A DNA stretch of 64,000 nt from Paenibacillus_E qinlingensis_A (GCF_031455095.1 NZ_JAVDSB010000013.1:62001-126000), one strand, 5' to 3'; positions 25,774 to 34,633 are shown, counted from the stretch's first letter. Numbers and translations are program-made. The notes: generated from the letters alone by a model not told the origin.

Positions 25774-26805
25774 TTATGTCGTTGATACAGGTTTGATGGC
25801 TTCTGTCCATTCGTTATACTTCTGAAGTGCAGCTCCTTGTTCAATTGCATGACGTGCCATATAGATACCTTCCTCGATAGAGCCTGCTTTCTGCGAGACC
25901 CACAACCGGACAGCACTATTGAGCAGCACCATATTTAAGTAAGGAAGTGCAGCATCACCGCGAAGGACAGATAATGTGGTCTCTGCTTGAAGTTCAGCCG
26001 TCCATTCTACTTCTGGCACTTCAACCATAAGCTCATAAATTTCAGGGTCAACGATGAATAGCTCGCTAGCCCCATTTTGAATGAGATAAGTTCTAGTCCG
26101 TTTTTCAACGCTCAAGTCTTCGGAGCCTTCCATGCCTTGCACGACAATACCACGAGAAACACCCAATTCAATGAGCAAATTCGTGATCTTTTCAAAAACA
26201 GTACCATGAAACACGCCGACAGCCATGTAAGGAGCTTCTGTGAAGCGCAGCAATTTCTCTGCGGTATTGAACACCGTTCTCAAACCAAGTTCTTTGCGCA
26301 ACTCGCGCAGTTCACCGAGCGGTTGACACCAGCTCTCAGTAGGGGTGAACAGGAATCCTGTCCGCGCTGCAGCGGAGATCAAAGCTTCTCGCGATGCTTC
26401 CAGCGCATGGACACCCAAGGCTGCAAGCACATCGGATATGGTGATACCCCATTTGGGCGGCATACTCGGGCTGCTGTGCAAAGTTGTTGGCAATCCGCAG
26501 GCTGCGAGCACGAAGGCGGTTGGCAATGTCGCGATGAATGTACGCGAGCGGCCATCATACGGGCCAGCGCAGTCCATACTTCCTGCTATGGGATATGTGC
26601 TTACTCGTTGGCGCAGCGCATGAATGAAGGCTTTGATCTCATCAGGAGATTCCATTTTAATTCGTTCTGCTACAAGAAAAGCGCCAATTTGGGCTTGCGT
26701 GGCTTTACCGGTCAAAATAAGTTCGGCTGCTTGTGCAGCTTCTTCATAGGATAAGTCTCTAGCTCCGCGTTTACCGCGACCCACTTCTTTTAATAAAGAT
26801 ATCAT
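25774..26805 (-). CDS. TrpD2-like (anthranilate phosphoribosyltransferase-fold) protein
   Basis: A 343-residue protein with the glycosyltransferase family 3 layout: an N-terminal helical domain (LSYEEAAQAAELILTGKATQ, FLVAERIKMESPDEIKAF) and an alpha/beta domain. The PRPP-binding GTGGDG of true TrpD is replaced by CAGPYDG, and HGNRSVSS by HSSPSMPPK. It is therefore unlikely to make phosphoribosyl anthranilate and resembles the TrpD2/YbiB group, known to bind nucleic acids. No trp genes are near. It overlaps the ANTAR gene by 4 nt (ATGA), so it is produced with the antiterminator and may modulate it. Confidence 0.75.
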   Translation of the reverse strand: MISLLKEVGRGKRGARDLSYEEAAQAAELILTGKATQAQIGAFLVAERIKMESPDEIKAFIHALRQRVSTYPIAGSMDCAGPYDGRSRTFIATLPTAFVLAACGLPTTLHSSPSMPPKWGITISDVLAALGVHALEASREALISAAARTGFLFTPTESWCQPLGELRELRKELGLRTVFNTAEKLLRFTEAPYMAVGVFHGTVFEKITNLLIELGVSRGIVVQGMEGSEDLSVEKRTRTYLIQNGASELFIVDPEIYELMVEVPEVEWTAELQAETTLSVLRGDAALPYLNMVLLNSAVRLWVSQKAGSIEEGIYMARHAIEQGAALQKYNEWTEAIKPVSTT

Positions 26806-27452
26806 CTTTTGCGGCCCCCTTTGTTCTGATCCTGTAGTATCTGATATACCTTGACGATGGAGGTTGCAACGTCGACCATACGCTTACGTTCATTCATAGC
26901 TTGTTTACGGAGAAAATCATAAGCTTCAGCCTCAGAGATGCCCTTGATTTCGCATAAGATACGCTTCGCTTGATCAACCCACTTGCGCTCTTCGAGCTTG
27001 GAAAGAAGCTGTTCGCGTTCTTGCTGCCACTCGGTTCGTTGGAAATAATGGTTCACACCTAGTATCAATGCACAATGAATTTCCAGTGGGCTCATTCTGG
27101 ATCCGATTAAGCCATCAATGCCTGCATCCATTTTGCATTCATTAGAAGGAAATGTATGAGTATCACACCACCAGAACAATGGAAGGCTCCGCTGTGCGAG
27201 CAGCCGTATACGCCAATCCGTTACTTGTTCAGGTTCTACCGATAATAATACCGCATCGACCTTGGGGAGGATAAAGGAAATTTCTTTCATATTAGATGTA
27301 GAATAAACGCGAAATCCTAAATCTTTCATAATTTCTGCAGGCAAAAATTCATTTCCAGAAATAGGTTCCGTTCGAACTGTATGCGCGCGCTCAGAGGAGG
27401 CAGCTGAGCGAGTTGACATCAACTCGTCGACCAATATGAATGATTGTAACAT
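26802..27452 (-). CDS. ANTAR-domain antiterminator (NasT-like)
   Basis: A 216-residue RNA-binding regulator. The N-terminal 120 residues look like a degenerate receiver: the phospho-acceptor position is Ser71 (VDAVLLSVEPEQ), so normal phosphorylation is unlikely. A coiled segment leads to the ANTAR domain at about 150-210 (WVDQAKRILCEIKGISEAEA, YDFLRKQAMNERKRMVDVA). ANTAR proteins bind paired hairpins with A1/G4 hexaloops and prevent terminators forming. Exactly such elements occur in the leader of the divergent nitrate transporter gene. GGAGGT precedes the ATG. Confidence 0.9.
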   Translation of the reverse strand: MLQSFILVDELMSTRSAASSERAHTVRTEPISGNEFLPAEIMKDLGFRVYSTSNMKEISFILPKVDAVLLSVEPEQVTDWRIRLLAQRSLPLFWWCDTHTFPSNECKMDAGIDGLIGSRMSPLEIHCALILGVNHYFQRTEWQQEREQLLSKLEERKWVDQAKRILCEIKGISEAEAYDFLRKQAMNERKRMVDVATSIVKVYQILQDQNKGGRKR

Positions 27453-27598
27453 GGGAATACCTCCATCTTGAATAACTTTTTCATGACAAGTTCATGTTAG
27501 GTTTAAATGCTGATTGGTATTATTATACGGCAATACTATAGCATATGCACCTAAAATTTATCGATATGCTGTTCGTGTTCCTGTTTTCAATTTTTTTG

Positions 27599-27615
27599 TG
27601 TTATGTTTATTGACA
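27599..27615 (+). promoter_or_regulatory. GlnR/TnrA box
   Basis: TGTTATGTTTATTGACA is a perfect fit to TGTNA-N7-TNACA, the site shared by TnrA and GlnR. It overlaps the -35 hexamer of the narK-like promoter, so binding would more likely repress than activate. Confidence 0.75.
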
Positions 27616-27638
27616 TATTGTCATGTGCATCGTATAAT
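27610..27638 (+). promoter_or_regulatory. Consensus sigma-A promoter of the nitrate transporter gene
   Basis: TTGACA at 27610-27615 and TATAAT at 27633-27638 are both perfect, with a 17-bp spacer. Transcription should start near 27645, about 280 nt before the coding region, leaving a long leader. Confidence 0.85.
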
Positions 27639-27652
27639 CAACTTAAGAAATC

Positions 27653-27730
27653 GGCACAATGATGTGCCACCCACCTAACGAAGGCAATGGCGCCTATCCC
27701 CTTACAAGTACGTAAATGGATAGGCTTTTT
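27653..27730 (+). promoter_or_regulatory. ANTAR-responsive antiterminator and terminator, module 1
   Basis: Hairpin P1 is GGCAC-AATGAT-GTGCC (27653-27668). Hairpin P2 is AGGC-AATGGC-GCCT (27682-27695). Both have hexaloops with A at position 1 and G at position 4, the ANTAR target rule. The 3' arm of P2 is also the start of a terminator stem, GCCTATCC (27692-27699) with GGATAGGC (27718-27725), followed by five T. P2 and terminator are mutually exclusive, so ANTAR binding to P1/P2 allows readthrough. Confidence 0.85.
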
Positions 27731-27761
27731 ATGTTCTCTCTTACGCAAGGAATTAACTAAT

Positions 27762-27850
27762 TGATCATGCTGATCACGATGAAGTGGCGGCAGTGGCAAT
27801 GAGGCCGATGAACATCCCACGCTTGATGGGCATGTTTGTCGGCCTTTCCT
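27762..27850 (+). promoter_or_regulatory. Second ANTAR-type antiterminator and terminator, module 2
   Basis: P2' is GGC-AATGAG-GCC (27795-27806), again A1/G4. Its 3' arm overlaps a terminator stem beginning GGCCGATGAACATCCC at 27803 and closing with GGGCATGTTTGTCGGCC at 27828-27844, followed by a weak T tract. P1' is less clear: CAC-GATGAA-GTG (27775-27786) has G4 but G at loop position 1, and competes with TGATC-ATGCT-GATCA (27762-27776). The module has the same logic as module 1. Confidence 0.65.
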
Positions 27851-27921
27851 GTTCATGTACAGTCATAACGTAGGGTAGGAATAAAAGAAGGCGAAAAGCC
27901 TCGAAAAAGGAGAGGGAATAC

Positions 27922-29163
27922 ATGGTTGATCGGAAAAGTTTTATGCAAGTGGGGCACAAAGGGTCATTGTTCAGTTCATTCTTGTATTTCGACATGAGCT
28001 TCATGGTATGGGTTTTATTGGGACCACTGGCTGTCATTCTCTCCAATGATTTCAATCTGAATGCTGCGGAGAAAGCCAACCTTGTTGCCTTGCCGACGTT
28101 AGGAGGCGCAGTACTTCGCCTTGTGCTCGGCGTACTGACAGATAAGATCGGTCCTAAACGGACTGGGCAGATTGGGCTGTCCTTAACCCTAATTCCCTTG
28201 CTGTGGGGATGGTTGTTCGCTAATACAATGGGAGAAATGTATTTTGTAGCCCTGATGCTAGGTATCGCAGGTGCAAGCTTTGCCGCTGCGTTGCCGCTCG
28301 CAAGCAGCTGGTACCCGCCGCAATATCAAGGTTTAGCCATGGGGATTGCTGGAGCAGGGAACAGTGGAACGATCTTTGCTACCTTATTCGCGAATCGTCT
28401 AGCTCAGCATTACGGAGATTGGCATGTGGTGTTCGGTATTGCATTAATTCCCATTCTAATAACCTTAATCATATTCAGTGTTTTGGCGAAGGACAGTCCC
28501 AATAAGCCAGCGCCTAAGACATTAAAAGAATATGGCAAAGTACTGAAGCAAAGAGATTCTTGGTTGTTCTGTCTCTTCTATAGTGTCACTTTCGGTGGTT
28601 TCGTAGGGATGGCCTCGTATCTGACTATTTTCTTCAATTCACAGTATGGACTATCTCCCGTACGTGCAGCAGATTTTACAACATTATGCGTCATTGGAGG
28701 CAGCTTCTTCCGTCCAGTCGGTGGTTGGCTTGCAGATAAAATCGGTGGCATTCGCATGTTGATGGTACTCTACGGTGTAGTTGGCATCATGATGGCGGGT
28801 ATCTCTACACTTCCATCACTTTCATTAACAACGGTCATGCTTTTCGTTGCTATGATGGCCTTCGGGATGGGGAATGGCTCGGTATTCCAGCTAGTGCCGC
28901 AACGTTTCCGTACGGAAATTGGGGTGATGACAGGAATCGTAGGAGCCGCAGGAGGACTAGGCGGATACTTCTTACCTAAAATTCTCGGCAACCTGAAGTT
29001 ATCGACGGGCTCATTTACACCAGGTTTTCTGATTTTAAGTGGAATTGCTCTTTCCTGTATCGTGATTATTGCGGTTGTTCAAGGGCAATGGAAACGTACA
29101 TGGATTGGTGAAGGCGGGAAAGTGAAAGTCACACCAGCCAACATGGATACCGTTCAGGCATAA
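27922..29163 (+). CDS. Nitrate/nitrite transporter, NarK/NasA-type MFS
   Basis: A 413-residue major facilitator protein with twelve predicted helices. Nitrate-porter signatures are visible: GNSGTIFATLFANRLAQHYG in TM5 and GMGNGSVFQLVPQRF with GIVGAAGGLGGYFLP in the second half. The conserved arginine of TM2 is in LRLVLGVLTD. It imports nitrate for the reductases downstream. The ribosome binding site is AAAGGAGAGGG at 27906-27916. Expression depends on the two antiterminator modules upstream and perhaps GlnR/TnrA. Confidence 0.92.
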   Translation: MVDRKSFMQVGHKGSLFSSFLYFDMSFMVWVLLGPLAVILSNDFNLNAAEKANLVALPTLGGAVLRLVLGVLTDKIGPKRTGQIGLSLTLIPLLWGWLFANTMGEMYFVALMLGIAGASFAAALPLASSWYPPQYQGLAMGIAGAGNSGTIFATLFANRLAQHYGDWHVVFGIALIPILITLIIFSVLAKDSPNKPAPKTLKEYGKVLKQRDSWLFCLFYSVTFGGFVGMASYLTIFFNSQYGLSPVRAADFTTLCVIGGSFFRPVGGWLADKIGGIRMLMVLYGVVGIMMAGISTLPSLSLTTVMLFVAMMAFGMGNGSVFQLVPQRFRTEIGVMTGIVGAAGGLGGYFLPKILGNLKLSTGSFTPGFLILSGIALSCIVIIAVVQGQWKRTWIGEGGKVKVTPANMDTVQA

Positions 29164-29387
29164 AGCAGGCATGGCATGCCGCTGATTCCACTTGGTCAGC
29201 GGCACTACCAGTAAAGTTTTTGCTCATGCAGCCTGCTTATCAGGCTGTATGGGCAAAGACGTTACGACTAGCGTCTTTGCAGTTAATCAAACTGCTTAAG
29301 CTCCATATCCCATATTCGTCATTTAGGGGCTTAGCTCCTGGATGACACCTTTTTACAACTCCTACAATTAAATGAATGCCCTAGTAA
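29164..29387 (+). promoter_or_regulatory. Multi-hairpin intergenic leader before nasD
   Basis: Four stems follow in series: CCGCTGA/TCAGCGG (about 29179-29202), CAGCCTG/CAGGCTG (about 29227-29247), GCAAAGACG/CGTCTTTGC (about 29252-29281), and a longer one, GTCAT..AGG.GC with GC.CCT..ATGAC, followed by ACCTTTTT (about 29318-29355). The last looks like a terminator or attenuator. No A1/G4 hexaloop pair was found here. Confidence 0.5.
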
Positions 29388-29408
29388 ATGGATGGAAGGA
29401 TGATCACA

Positions 29409-31835
29409 ATGACAGTCAAAAAAGAGAAGTTAGTCCTGGTCGGAAACGGAATGGCGGGCGTAAACGTCGTTGAACATTTACTAAAGCTGACACCTGATAA
29501 ATATGAGGTTACGATTTTTGGCAGTGAACCGCATCCCAATTACAACCGAATCTTGTTGTCCTATGTGCTTTCCGGTGAATCTAAAGTCGAGGATATCGTC
29601 ATTCATCCCTACGAATGGTATGCGAATAACAACATTACCTTATACACGAATCAGACTATTACGAGTGTGGATACACTGACACAAACCGTAACGAGCGATA
29701 TGGGATTAACCGTGTCCTACGATAAATTAATATTGGCAACGGGTTCTAATCCGTTCATGATTCCTATGCCTGGTGCAGACAAAGAAGGCGTCATGGCTTA
29801 CAGAACGATCCGTGATTGTGAAATCATGATTGAGTCGGCAAAAAAGTATAAAAAAGCAATTGTCATCGGCGGCGGCTTGCTAGGTCTGGAAGCGGCACGC
29901 GGATTCCTCAACCTCGGCATGAAAGTGGATGTCGTTCATATTGTGGATACGATCATGGATCGTCAGCTGGATCGTACTGCTTCCAAAATGCTGCAAGGGG
30001 CTCTTGAAGAACAAGGCATCAACTTCCTGTTGGAGAAACAATCGGTAGAAATTATTGGCGGCAAACGCGTGACAGGACTCAAATTCAAGGATGGCACCGT
30101 TGCTGAAGCCGACCTTATTGTAATGGCTGTGGGAATCAGGCCAAACGTAGCGCTTGCGAAAGAATCCGGCATCGAATGCAATCCCGGTATTATCGTTAAT
30201 GATTACTTGCAAACGAGTGTTCCGAATGTGTACGCTGTCGGCGAATGTGCGATGCATAGAGGGATCGCCTATGGTTTGGTGGCACCGCTCTATGAGCAAG
30301 GTGCCGTACTGGCGAAGCATTTGGCCGGCGTGGAAACTGGCCCGTATGAAGGCTCTATTTTGTACACGAAGCTCAAAGTATCCGGTGTTGATGTGTTCTC
30401 AGGCGGTCAATTCGTTGAAGCCGAAGGAACCAAAGCGATTCGTATTCACGATGAATTCTCCGGTGTCTATAAGAAAGTAGTCATTAAAGACAACAAAATT
30501 ATCGGTGCAGTACTCTTTGGAGATACGGCTGACGGCACGAGACTCATGCAAATGATTCGGGAAGAAACAGATATTAGCGGTATGGGGAAAACGGCGATTC
30601 TAACGGATGGTTCCAGTGGCGGTGGTGGTGCGGCTTCTGGGGTTGCAGAGATGAAGGATGACGCGATTATCTGCGGTTGTAACGGGGTAACGAAAGGGAC
30701 AATTTGTTCGGCCATTAAGGATCAGGGCTTAACGACTGTAGATGAAGTGAAGAACTGTACAACGGCATCGCGTTCCTGTGGTGGCTGTAAGCCGTTAGTT
30801 AGTGATCTTTTGGCCTTTACCCTAGGGGCTTCTTATGATAAAAATGCGGCAAAAGAAACCATCTGTGGGTGTACCACACATACACGTGATGAAGTCGTTA
30901 CGGCGATCAGAGAAAAAGGTTTATCTCATGTGCGTGAAGTGATGAACGTTCTCCAATGGAAAAATGAAGAGGGCTGCTCCAAATGCCGTCCAGCATTGAA
31001 TTACTATTTGGGCATGATCAGTCCTGAAACCTATAAAGATGACAGCACTTCTCGATTCGTCAACGAGCGTATGCATGCCAATATTCAAAAGGATGGTACG
31101 TACTCGGTTGTTCCACGGATCTATGGGGGTGTTACGAATCCAACGGAGCTTAAGCGCATTGCAGAGGTTGCTGAACAATTCAACGTGCCAACTGTGAAAT
31201 TTACAGGAGGACAACGGCTCGACTTGCTTGGTGTGAAAAAAGAAGATCTGACCGCGATGTGGGAAGCGCTGGATATGCCATCCGGGTACGCCTACGGGAA
31301 AGCACTGCGAACTGTCAAAACCTGTGTCGGCGAAACCTTCTGCCGCTTTGGTACGGGGGATGCGATGGGTGTCGGAATCGAGTTAGAGAAACGCTTCGAG
31401 CGTCTGAATACGCCAGCCAAAGTGAAGCTTGCTGTATCGGGATGCCCACGAAATTGTGCGGAATCAGGGATTAAAGATTTAGGTGTCGTATCCGTCGATG
31501 GTGGCTGGGAGCTGTATGCTGGAGGTAATGGTGGCGTCAAGGTTCGTGTGGGTGATTTGATGAGCACCGTTAAGACCGAAGCTGAAATCATCGAATATAC
31601 AGAAGCTTATCTGCAATATTACCGTGAAACAGGGAAATACGGCGAGCGTACAAGCGAATGGGTACACCGACTTGGCATTGATCATATTCGCGAAGTTGTT
31701 GAGAATGAAGCTGAACGTAAACAATTGTGTGAGCGTATGGATCTAGCACTTTCCGTGACCAAGGATCCTTGGAAGCAAGCCATTGATAGCAAGAAAATCC
31801 AACGTGATCTCTATGAGGTTGTTGAACTGAAGTAG
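29409..31835 (+). CDS. nasD: Assimilatory nitrite reductase, large subunit
   Basis: The start is ATG 29409, with GGAAGGA at 29394-29400, giving 808 residues. An FAD/NAD(P)H domain (VLVGNGMAGVNVVEHLL, VIGGGLLGLEAARGF) occupies the first about 330 residues. Two BFD-type [2Fe-2S] domains follow (ICGCNGVTKGTICSAI, ICGCTTHTRDEVV). The siroheme/[4Fe-4S] half has CVGETFCRFG and SGCPRNCAES, whose four Cys hold the cluster. It reduces nitrite to ammonia in the cytoplasm with the Rieske-type subunit encoded next. Siroheme synthesis genes are not in the window. Confidence 0.95.
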   Translation: MTVKKEKLVLVGNGMAGVNVVEHLLKLTPDKYEVTIFGSEPHPNYNRILLSYVLSGESKVEDIVIHPYEWYANNNITLYTNQTITSVDTLTQTVTSDMGLTVSYDKLILATGSNPFMIPMPGADKEGVMAYRTIRDCEIMIESAKKYKKAIVIGGGLLGLEAARGFLNLGMKVDVVHIVDTIMDRQLDRTASKMLQGALEEQGINFLLEKQSVEIIGGKRVTGLKFKDGTVAEADLIVMAVGIRPNVALAKESGIECNPGIIVNDYLQTSVPNVYAVGECAMHRGIAYGLVAPLYEQGAVLAKHLAGVETGPYEGSILYTKLKVSGVDVFSGGQFVEAEGTKAIRIHDEFSGVYKKVVIKDNKIIGAVLFGDTADGTRLMQMIREETDISGMGKTAILTDGSSGGGGAASGVAEMKDDAIICGCNGVTKGTICSAIKDQGLTTVDEVKNCTTASRSCGGCKPLVSDLLAFTLGASYDKNAAKETICGCTTHTRDEVVTAIREKGLSHVREVMNVLQWKNEEGCSKCRPALNYYLGMISPETYKDDSTSRFVNERMHANIQKDGTYSVVPRIYGGVTNPTELKRIAEVAEQFNVPTVKFTGGQRLDLLGVKKEDLTAMWEALDMPSGYAYGKALRTVKTCVGETFCRFGTGDAMGVGIELEKRFERLNTPAKVKLAVSGCPRNCAESGIKDLGVVSVDGGWELYAGGNGGVKVRVGDLMSTVKTEAEIIEYTEAYLQYYRETGKYGERTSEWVHRLGIDHIREVVENEAERKQLCERMDLALSVTKDPWKQAIDSKKIQRDLYEVVELK

Positions 31836-31869
31836 AAATAGAGAGCTATAACGGGAGGAGCAGAGAAAT

Positions 31870-32220
31870 ATGATTACACAAAATGAGCAAATGATTTGGG
31901 TGCAAGCCGTTTCTTATGAGGAATTAGCCTTTAATACGGGGAAAACGATTCGTTATCAAGGAGAAGAAGTTGCCCTGTTCAAATTGAAAAGCGGGAAGCT
32001 GCAAGCAATTCAGAATCGTTGTCCGCACAAAGAAGGCGTTCTTGCCGAAGGTATTGTCTGTGATGACCACGTGTTCTGCCCTATGCATGATCGCAAAATT
32101 CATTTGCCCTCGGGACTCGTGCAAGCGCCGGATACGGGCTGCGTGAAAACGTACCTCACCAAAGTGGATGATGGAACAGTTTATATTGGGTTTCCTAATG
32201 CGAAGGAAATGGCGAGTTAA
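31870..32220 (+). CDS. nasE: Assimilatory nitrite reductase, small subunit
   Basis: A 116-residue Rieske-type [2Fe-2S] protein. Ligands are in CPHKEGVLAEG and CPMHDRKIHLPSG (C-x-H variant CPH with CPMH). It is 34 bp downstream of the large subunit with GGGAGGAG before the ATG. It partners NasD in electron transfer to siroheme. Confidence 0.93.
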   Translation: MITQNEQMIWVQAVSYEELAFNTGKTIRYQGEEVALFKLKSGKLQAIQNRCPHKEGVLAEGIVCDDHVFCPMHDRKIHLPSGLVQAPDTGCVKTYLTKVDDGTVYIGFPNAKEMAS

Positions 32221-32267
32221 TTCTTTTTCTACTATATAAAGAAGATTGATCAGCGGGGGTGGGGTGC

Positions 32268-34376
32268 GTGAAATCAGCACTGGTCACATTATCAGATGAA
32301 CAACCCTCCTCCCATTGTTGCTTTTGCAGTATGCAATGTGGATTGGAGATAGCACCTAGTGAGAAGACCGAAGGTCTCACGATAAAACCGAGTGCGAAGT
32401 TCCCAGTTGCAACAGGTCGTCTGTGTCAGAAAGGCTTGAATGCCTTGGATCACGTCGTTCACTCGGAACGTATCCTAGAGCCGCTTCATAGGGAGACAGC
32501 AAGCGTAGGATCGTGGCAGCCAGTGTCTTGGAATCATGCCTATGCAGATATTGCGGAGAGAATTAAAGCGCTACAGGCTGAACATGGGCGAGACGCCATT
32601 GGTGTGTATGGTGGAGGGTCTTTAACGAACGAAGTAAGTTACTTACTTGGGAAGTTTACGCGTGTGGCTTTGAGGTCCAAATATATCGATTACAACGGTC
32701 GCTATTGTATGTCATCGGCGGCTGCAGCGAGTAATCAAGCTTTTGGTATCGATCGTGGCATGACGATGCCCTTATCGGAAATTCCCAATGCGAAATACAT
32801 CATTCTAGCAGGCACGAATATTGCGGAGTGCCAACCTACGATGATGCCCTATTTATTAGAGGCAAAGAAAAAAGGCGCCTTGATCGTAACCATCGATCCC
32901 CGCAATACCATGACATCCAAAACAGCGGATATTCATGTGCGGCTTCAACCAGGCTTCGACTCTGTCTTCATTAATGGGCTCATTCATGTGATGATTGCAG
33001 AAAACCTCCTTGATCAGAAGTTCATTGATGCACGGACATCTGGCTTCGAACAAGTGAAAGAAGCGGTCCAATCGTTCACGCCGGCTCGTGTGGAGTATTT
33101 AACAGGTGTACTTGAAGCTGTGACTCGTACCATCGCACGTGGCTTCGCCAAGGCGGAGACGGGGATCGTGCTTACAGCGAGAGGTTTGGAGCAGCAAGTG
33201 AATGGGGTAGAGAACACACTTAATTACATTAACTTGGCGCTGCTTACGGGTAAAATAGGGCGTTCAGGCTGCGGCTACGGGGCTGTGACCGGTCAAGCGA
33301 ATGGTCAAGGAGGCCGCGAGCACGGACAAAAAGCCGATCAACTCCCAGGCTACCGCTTGATCGAAGATCCTGCAGCTCGTGAGCATGTCGCCAAAGTGTG
33401 GGGCATCGATCCAAGTGAGCTGCCGGGCAAAGGCGTTTCTGCCTATGAGCTGTTGCAGAAGATTGATGAAGGTGAAATTAAGGCATTAATCGTGCTCGGC
33501 TCCAATCCATTGGTTTCAAGTCCGAATAATAAAATGGTAGAACGTGCCCTGCAAAAGCTAGAGTTGCTTGTGGTCGCCGATATGTTCGAGACCGAAACTG
33601 CACGGTATGCCCATTATATTCTGCCTGCGTCCTCCTTTGCGGAAGCAGAAGGTACCATGACCAATCTCGAGGGGCGCGTGTTCCATCGGAGGCAGGCAAT
33701 GGAACTGCCGGGGAATTGCAAGCTCGATTATCACATTATCAGTGAGCTGGCTGACGCGCTAGGACGGGGAGCTTACTTTCAATATGCGGGTATTGAAGAC
33801 GTGTTCCGTGAACTAGCCGCAGCTACAGCAGGCGGCAAAGCTGATTATAGCGGCATCACCTACGAGCGCTTGCGAAAGGAAAAGGGAATCTTCTGGCCCT
33901 GCGGATCGGCAGACCATCCAGGTACACCGCATTTATTCCAAGATCGTTTCCATCATGCGGATGGCAAAGCCAAATTATTCGGTATTCAACCGAAAATGCC
34001 AGCAGAGCCCATTGATTCCGACTTTCCTTTCGTGCTGACAACGGGCCGTCTGGCCAATCACTACCTCAGCGGTGCTCAGACGCGCCGAACCGAAGCACTG
34101 AATAAGAAGGCACCCGTGCCGGTTGCCGAAATTCATCCCTCATTGGCCAAACGAATCGGCCTGAGCTTAGAACAAAAAATCCGGATCACCAGCCGGCGTG
34201 GCTCACTTGTTTTTCAAGTCAAGGTCACCGAGGGGATTCAACCGCGTACCGTTTTCGTTCCTTTCCATTGGGGCGACGAGCATTCAATCAACGTGTTGAC
34301 GAATGATGCGTTGGACCCGACAAGCCGTATGCCGGAGTTTAAAATTTGTGCGGTGAAGGTTGAGCGAGTTGATTAG
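32268..34376 (+). CDS. nasC: Assimilatory nitrate reductase, molybdopterin catalytic subunit
   Basis: About 702 residues from GTG 32268 (an upstream GTG at 32259 is also possible; both follow a G-rich Shine-Dalgarno). An N-terminal [4Fe-4S] site is CCFCSMQCGLEI with GRLCQKG. The molybdopterin domains contain YCMSSAAAASNQAFGIDRG, TNIAECQPTMMPYLLEA and GQANGQGGREHGQKADQLPG, diagnostic of NasC/NarB enzymes. The dinucleotide-binding domain ends the protein (TTGRLANHYLSGAQTRR). It reduces nitrate to nitrite. No NasB-type electron transfer subunit is adjacent, so ferredoxin or flavodoxin may supply electrons. Confidence 0.93.
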   Translation: MKSALVTLSDEQPSSHCCFCSMQCGLEIAPSEKTEGLTIKPSAKFPVATGRLCQKGLNALDHVVHSERILEPLHRETASVGSWQPVSWNHAYADIAERIKALQAEHGRDAIGVYGGGSLTNEVSYLLGKFTRVALRSKYIDYNGRYCMSSAAAASNQAFGIDRGMTMPLSEIPNAKYIILAGTNIAECQPTMMPYLLEAKKKGALIVTIDPRNTMTSKTADIHVRLQPGFDSVFINGLIHVMIAENLLDQKFIDARTSGFEQVKEAVQSFTPARVEYLTGVLEAVTRTIARGFAKAETGIVLTARGLEQQVNGVENTLNYINLALLTGKIGRSGCGYGAVTGQANGQGGREHGQKADQLPGYRLIEDPAAREHVAKVWGIDPSELPGKGVSAYELLQKIDEGEIKALIVLGSNPLVSSPNNKMVERALQKLELLVVADMFETETARYAHYILPASSFAEAEGTMTNLEGRVFHRRQAMELPGNCKLDYHIISELADALGRGAYFQYAGIEDVFRELAAATAGGKADYSGITYERLRKEKGIFWPCGSADHPGTPHLFQDRFHHADGKAKLFGIQPKMPAEPIDSDFPFVLTTGRLANHYLSGAQTRRTEALNKKAPVPVAEIHPSLAKRIGLSLEQKIRITSRRGSLVFQVKVTEGIQPRTVFVPFHWGDEHSINVLTNDALDPTSRMPEFKICAVKVERVD

Positions 34377-34385
34377 ATAGTAACG

Positions 34386-34423
34386 GCCTAGTTGGGATGC
34401 CAACTAGGTTGTTTGTTTTTTTC
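34386..34423 (+). terminator. Terminator of the nitrate operon
   Basis: CCTAGTTGG (34387-34395) pairs with CCAACTAGG (34400-34408), followed by TTGTTTGTTTTTTT. Confidence 0.85.
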
Positions 34424-34532
34424 GAGTGCTACAACCCGAACCTAGGTGCGAAGCAAGATTCGAGGCAAGAAATTAAGCAAGATTCGAAACAAGATTGGAA
34501 CCAAGATCCGCCCCCGCCACCTAGCCCAAGCG

Positions 34533-34581
34533 CGAAGCACTCAGCCAACCTCAATTGCAGCACGAAGCACTCAGTCAACCT
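34533..34581. repeat. Short direct repeat, 30-bp period
   Basis: CGAAGCACTCAGCCAACCT at 34533-34551 recurs with one change at 34563-34581. Upstream, AGCAAGATTCGA-like words are repeated between 34449 and 34497. The stretch looks like degenerate, low-complexity intergenic DNA and the 77-codon reading frame across it is not convincing. Confidence 0.6.
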
Positions 34582-34633
34582 TATCTTGCAACCTCTGACA
34601 CAGAACTCTCCACCACAAACTTCCTTTTAAATT

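Noticed and set aside
29164..29387. Third ANTAR module before nasD
   Set aside because: Stems are present but no pair of hexaloops with A1 and G4 was found; the best candidate, GCAGTT-AATCA-AACTGC, has a five-base loop.
34397..34630. 77-codon frame after nasC
   Set aside because: It begins inside the nasC terminator hairpin, is made of short repeated words rich in Lys, Gln and Pro, and has no ribosome binding site.
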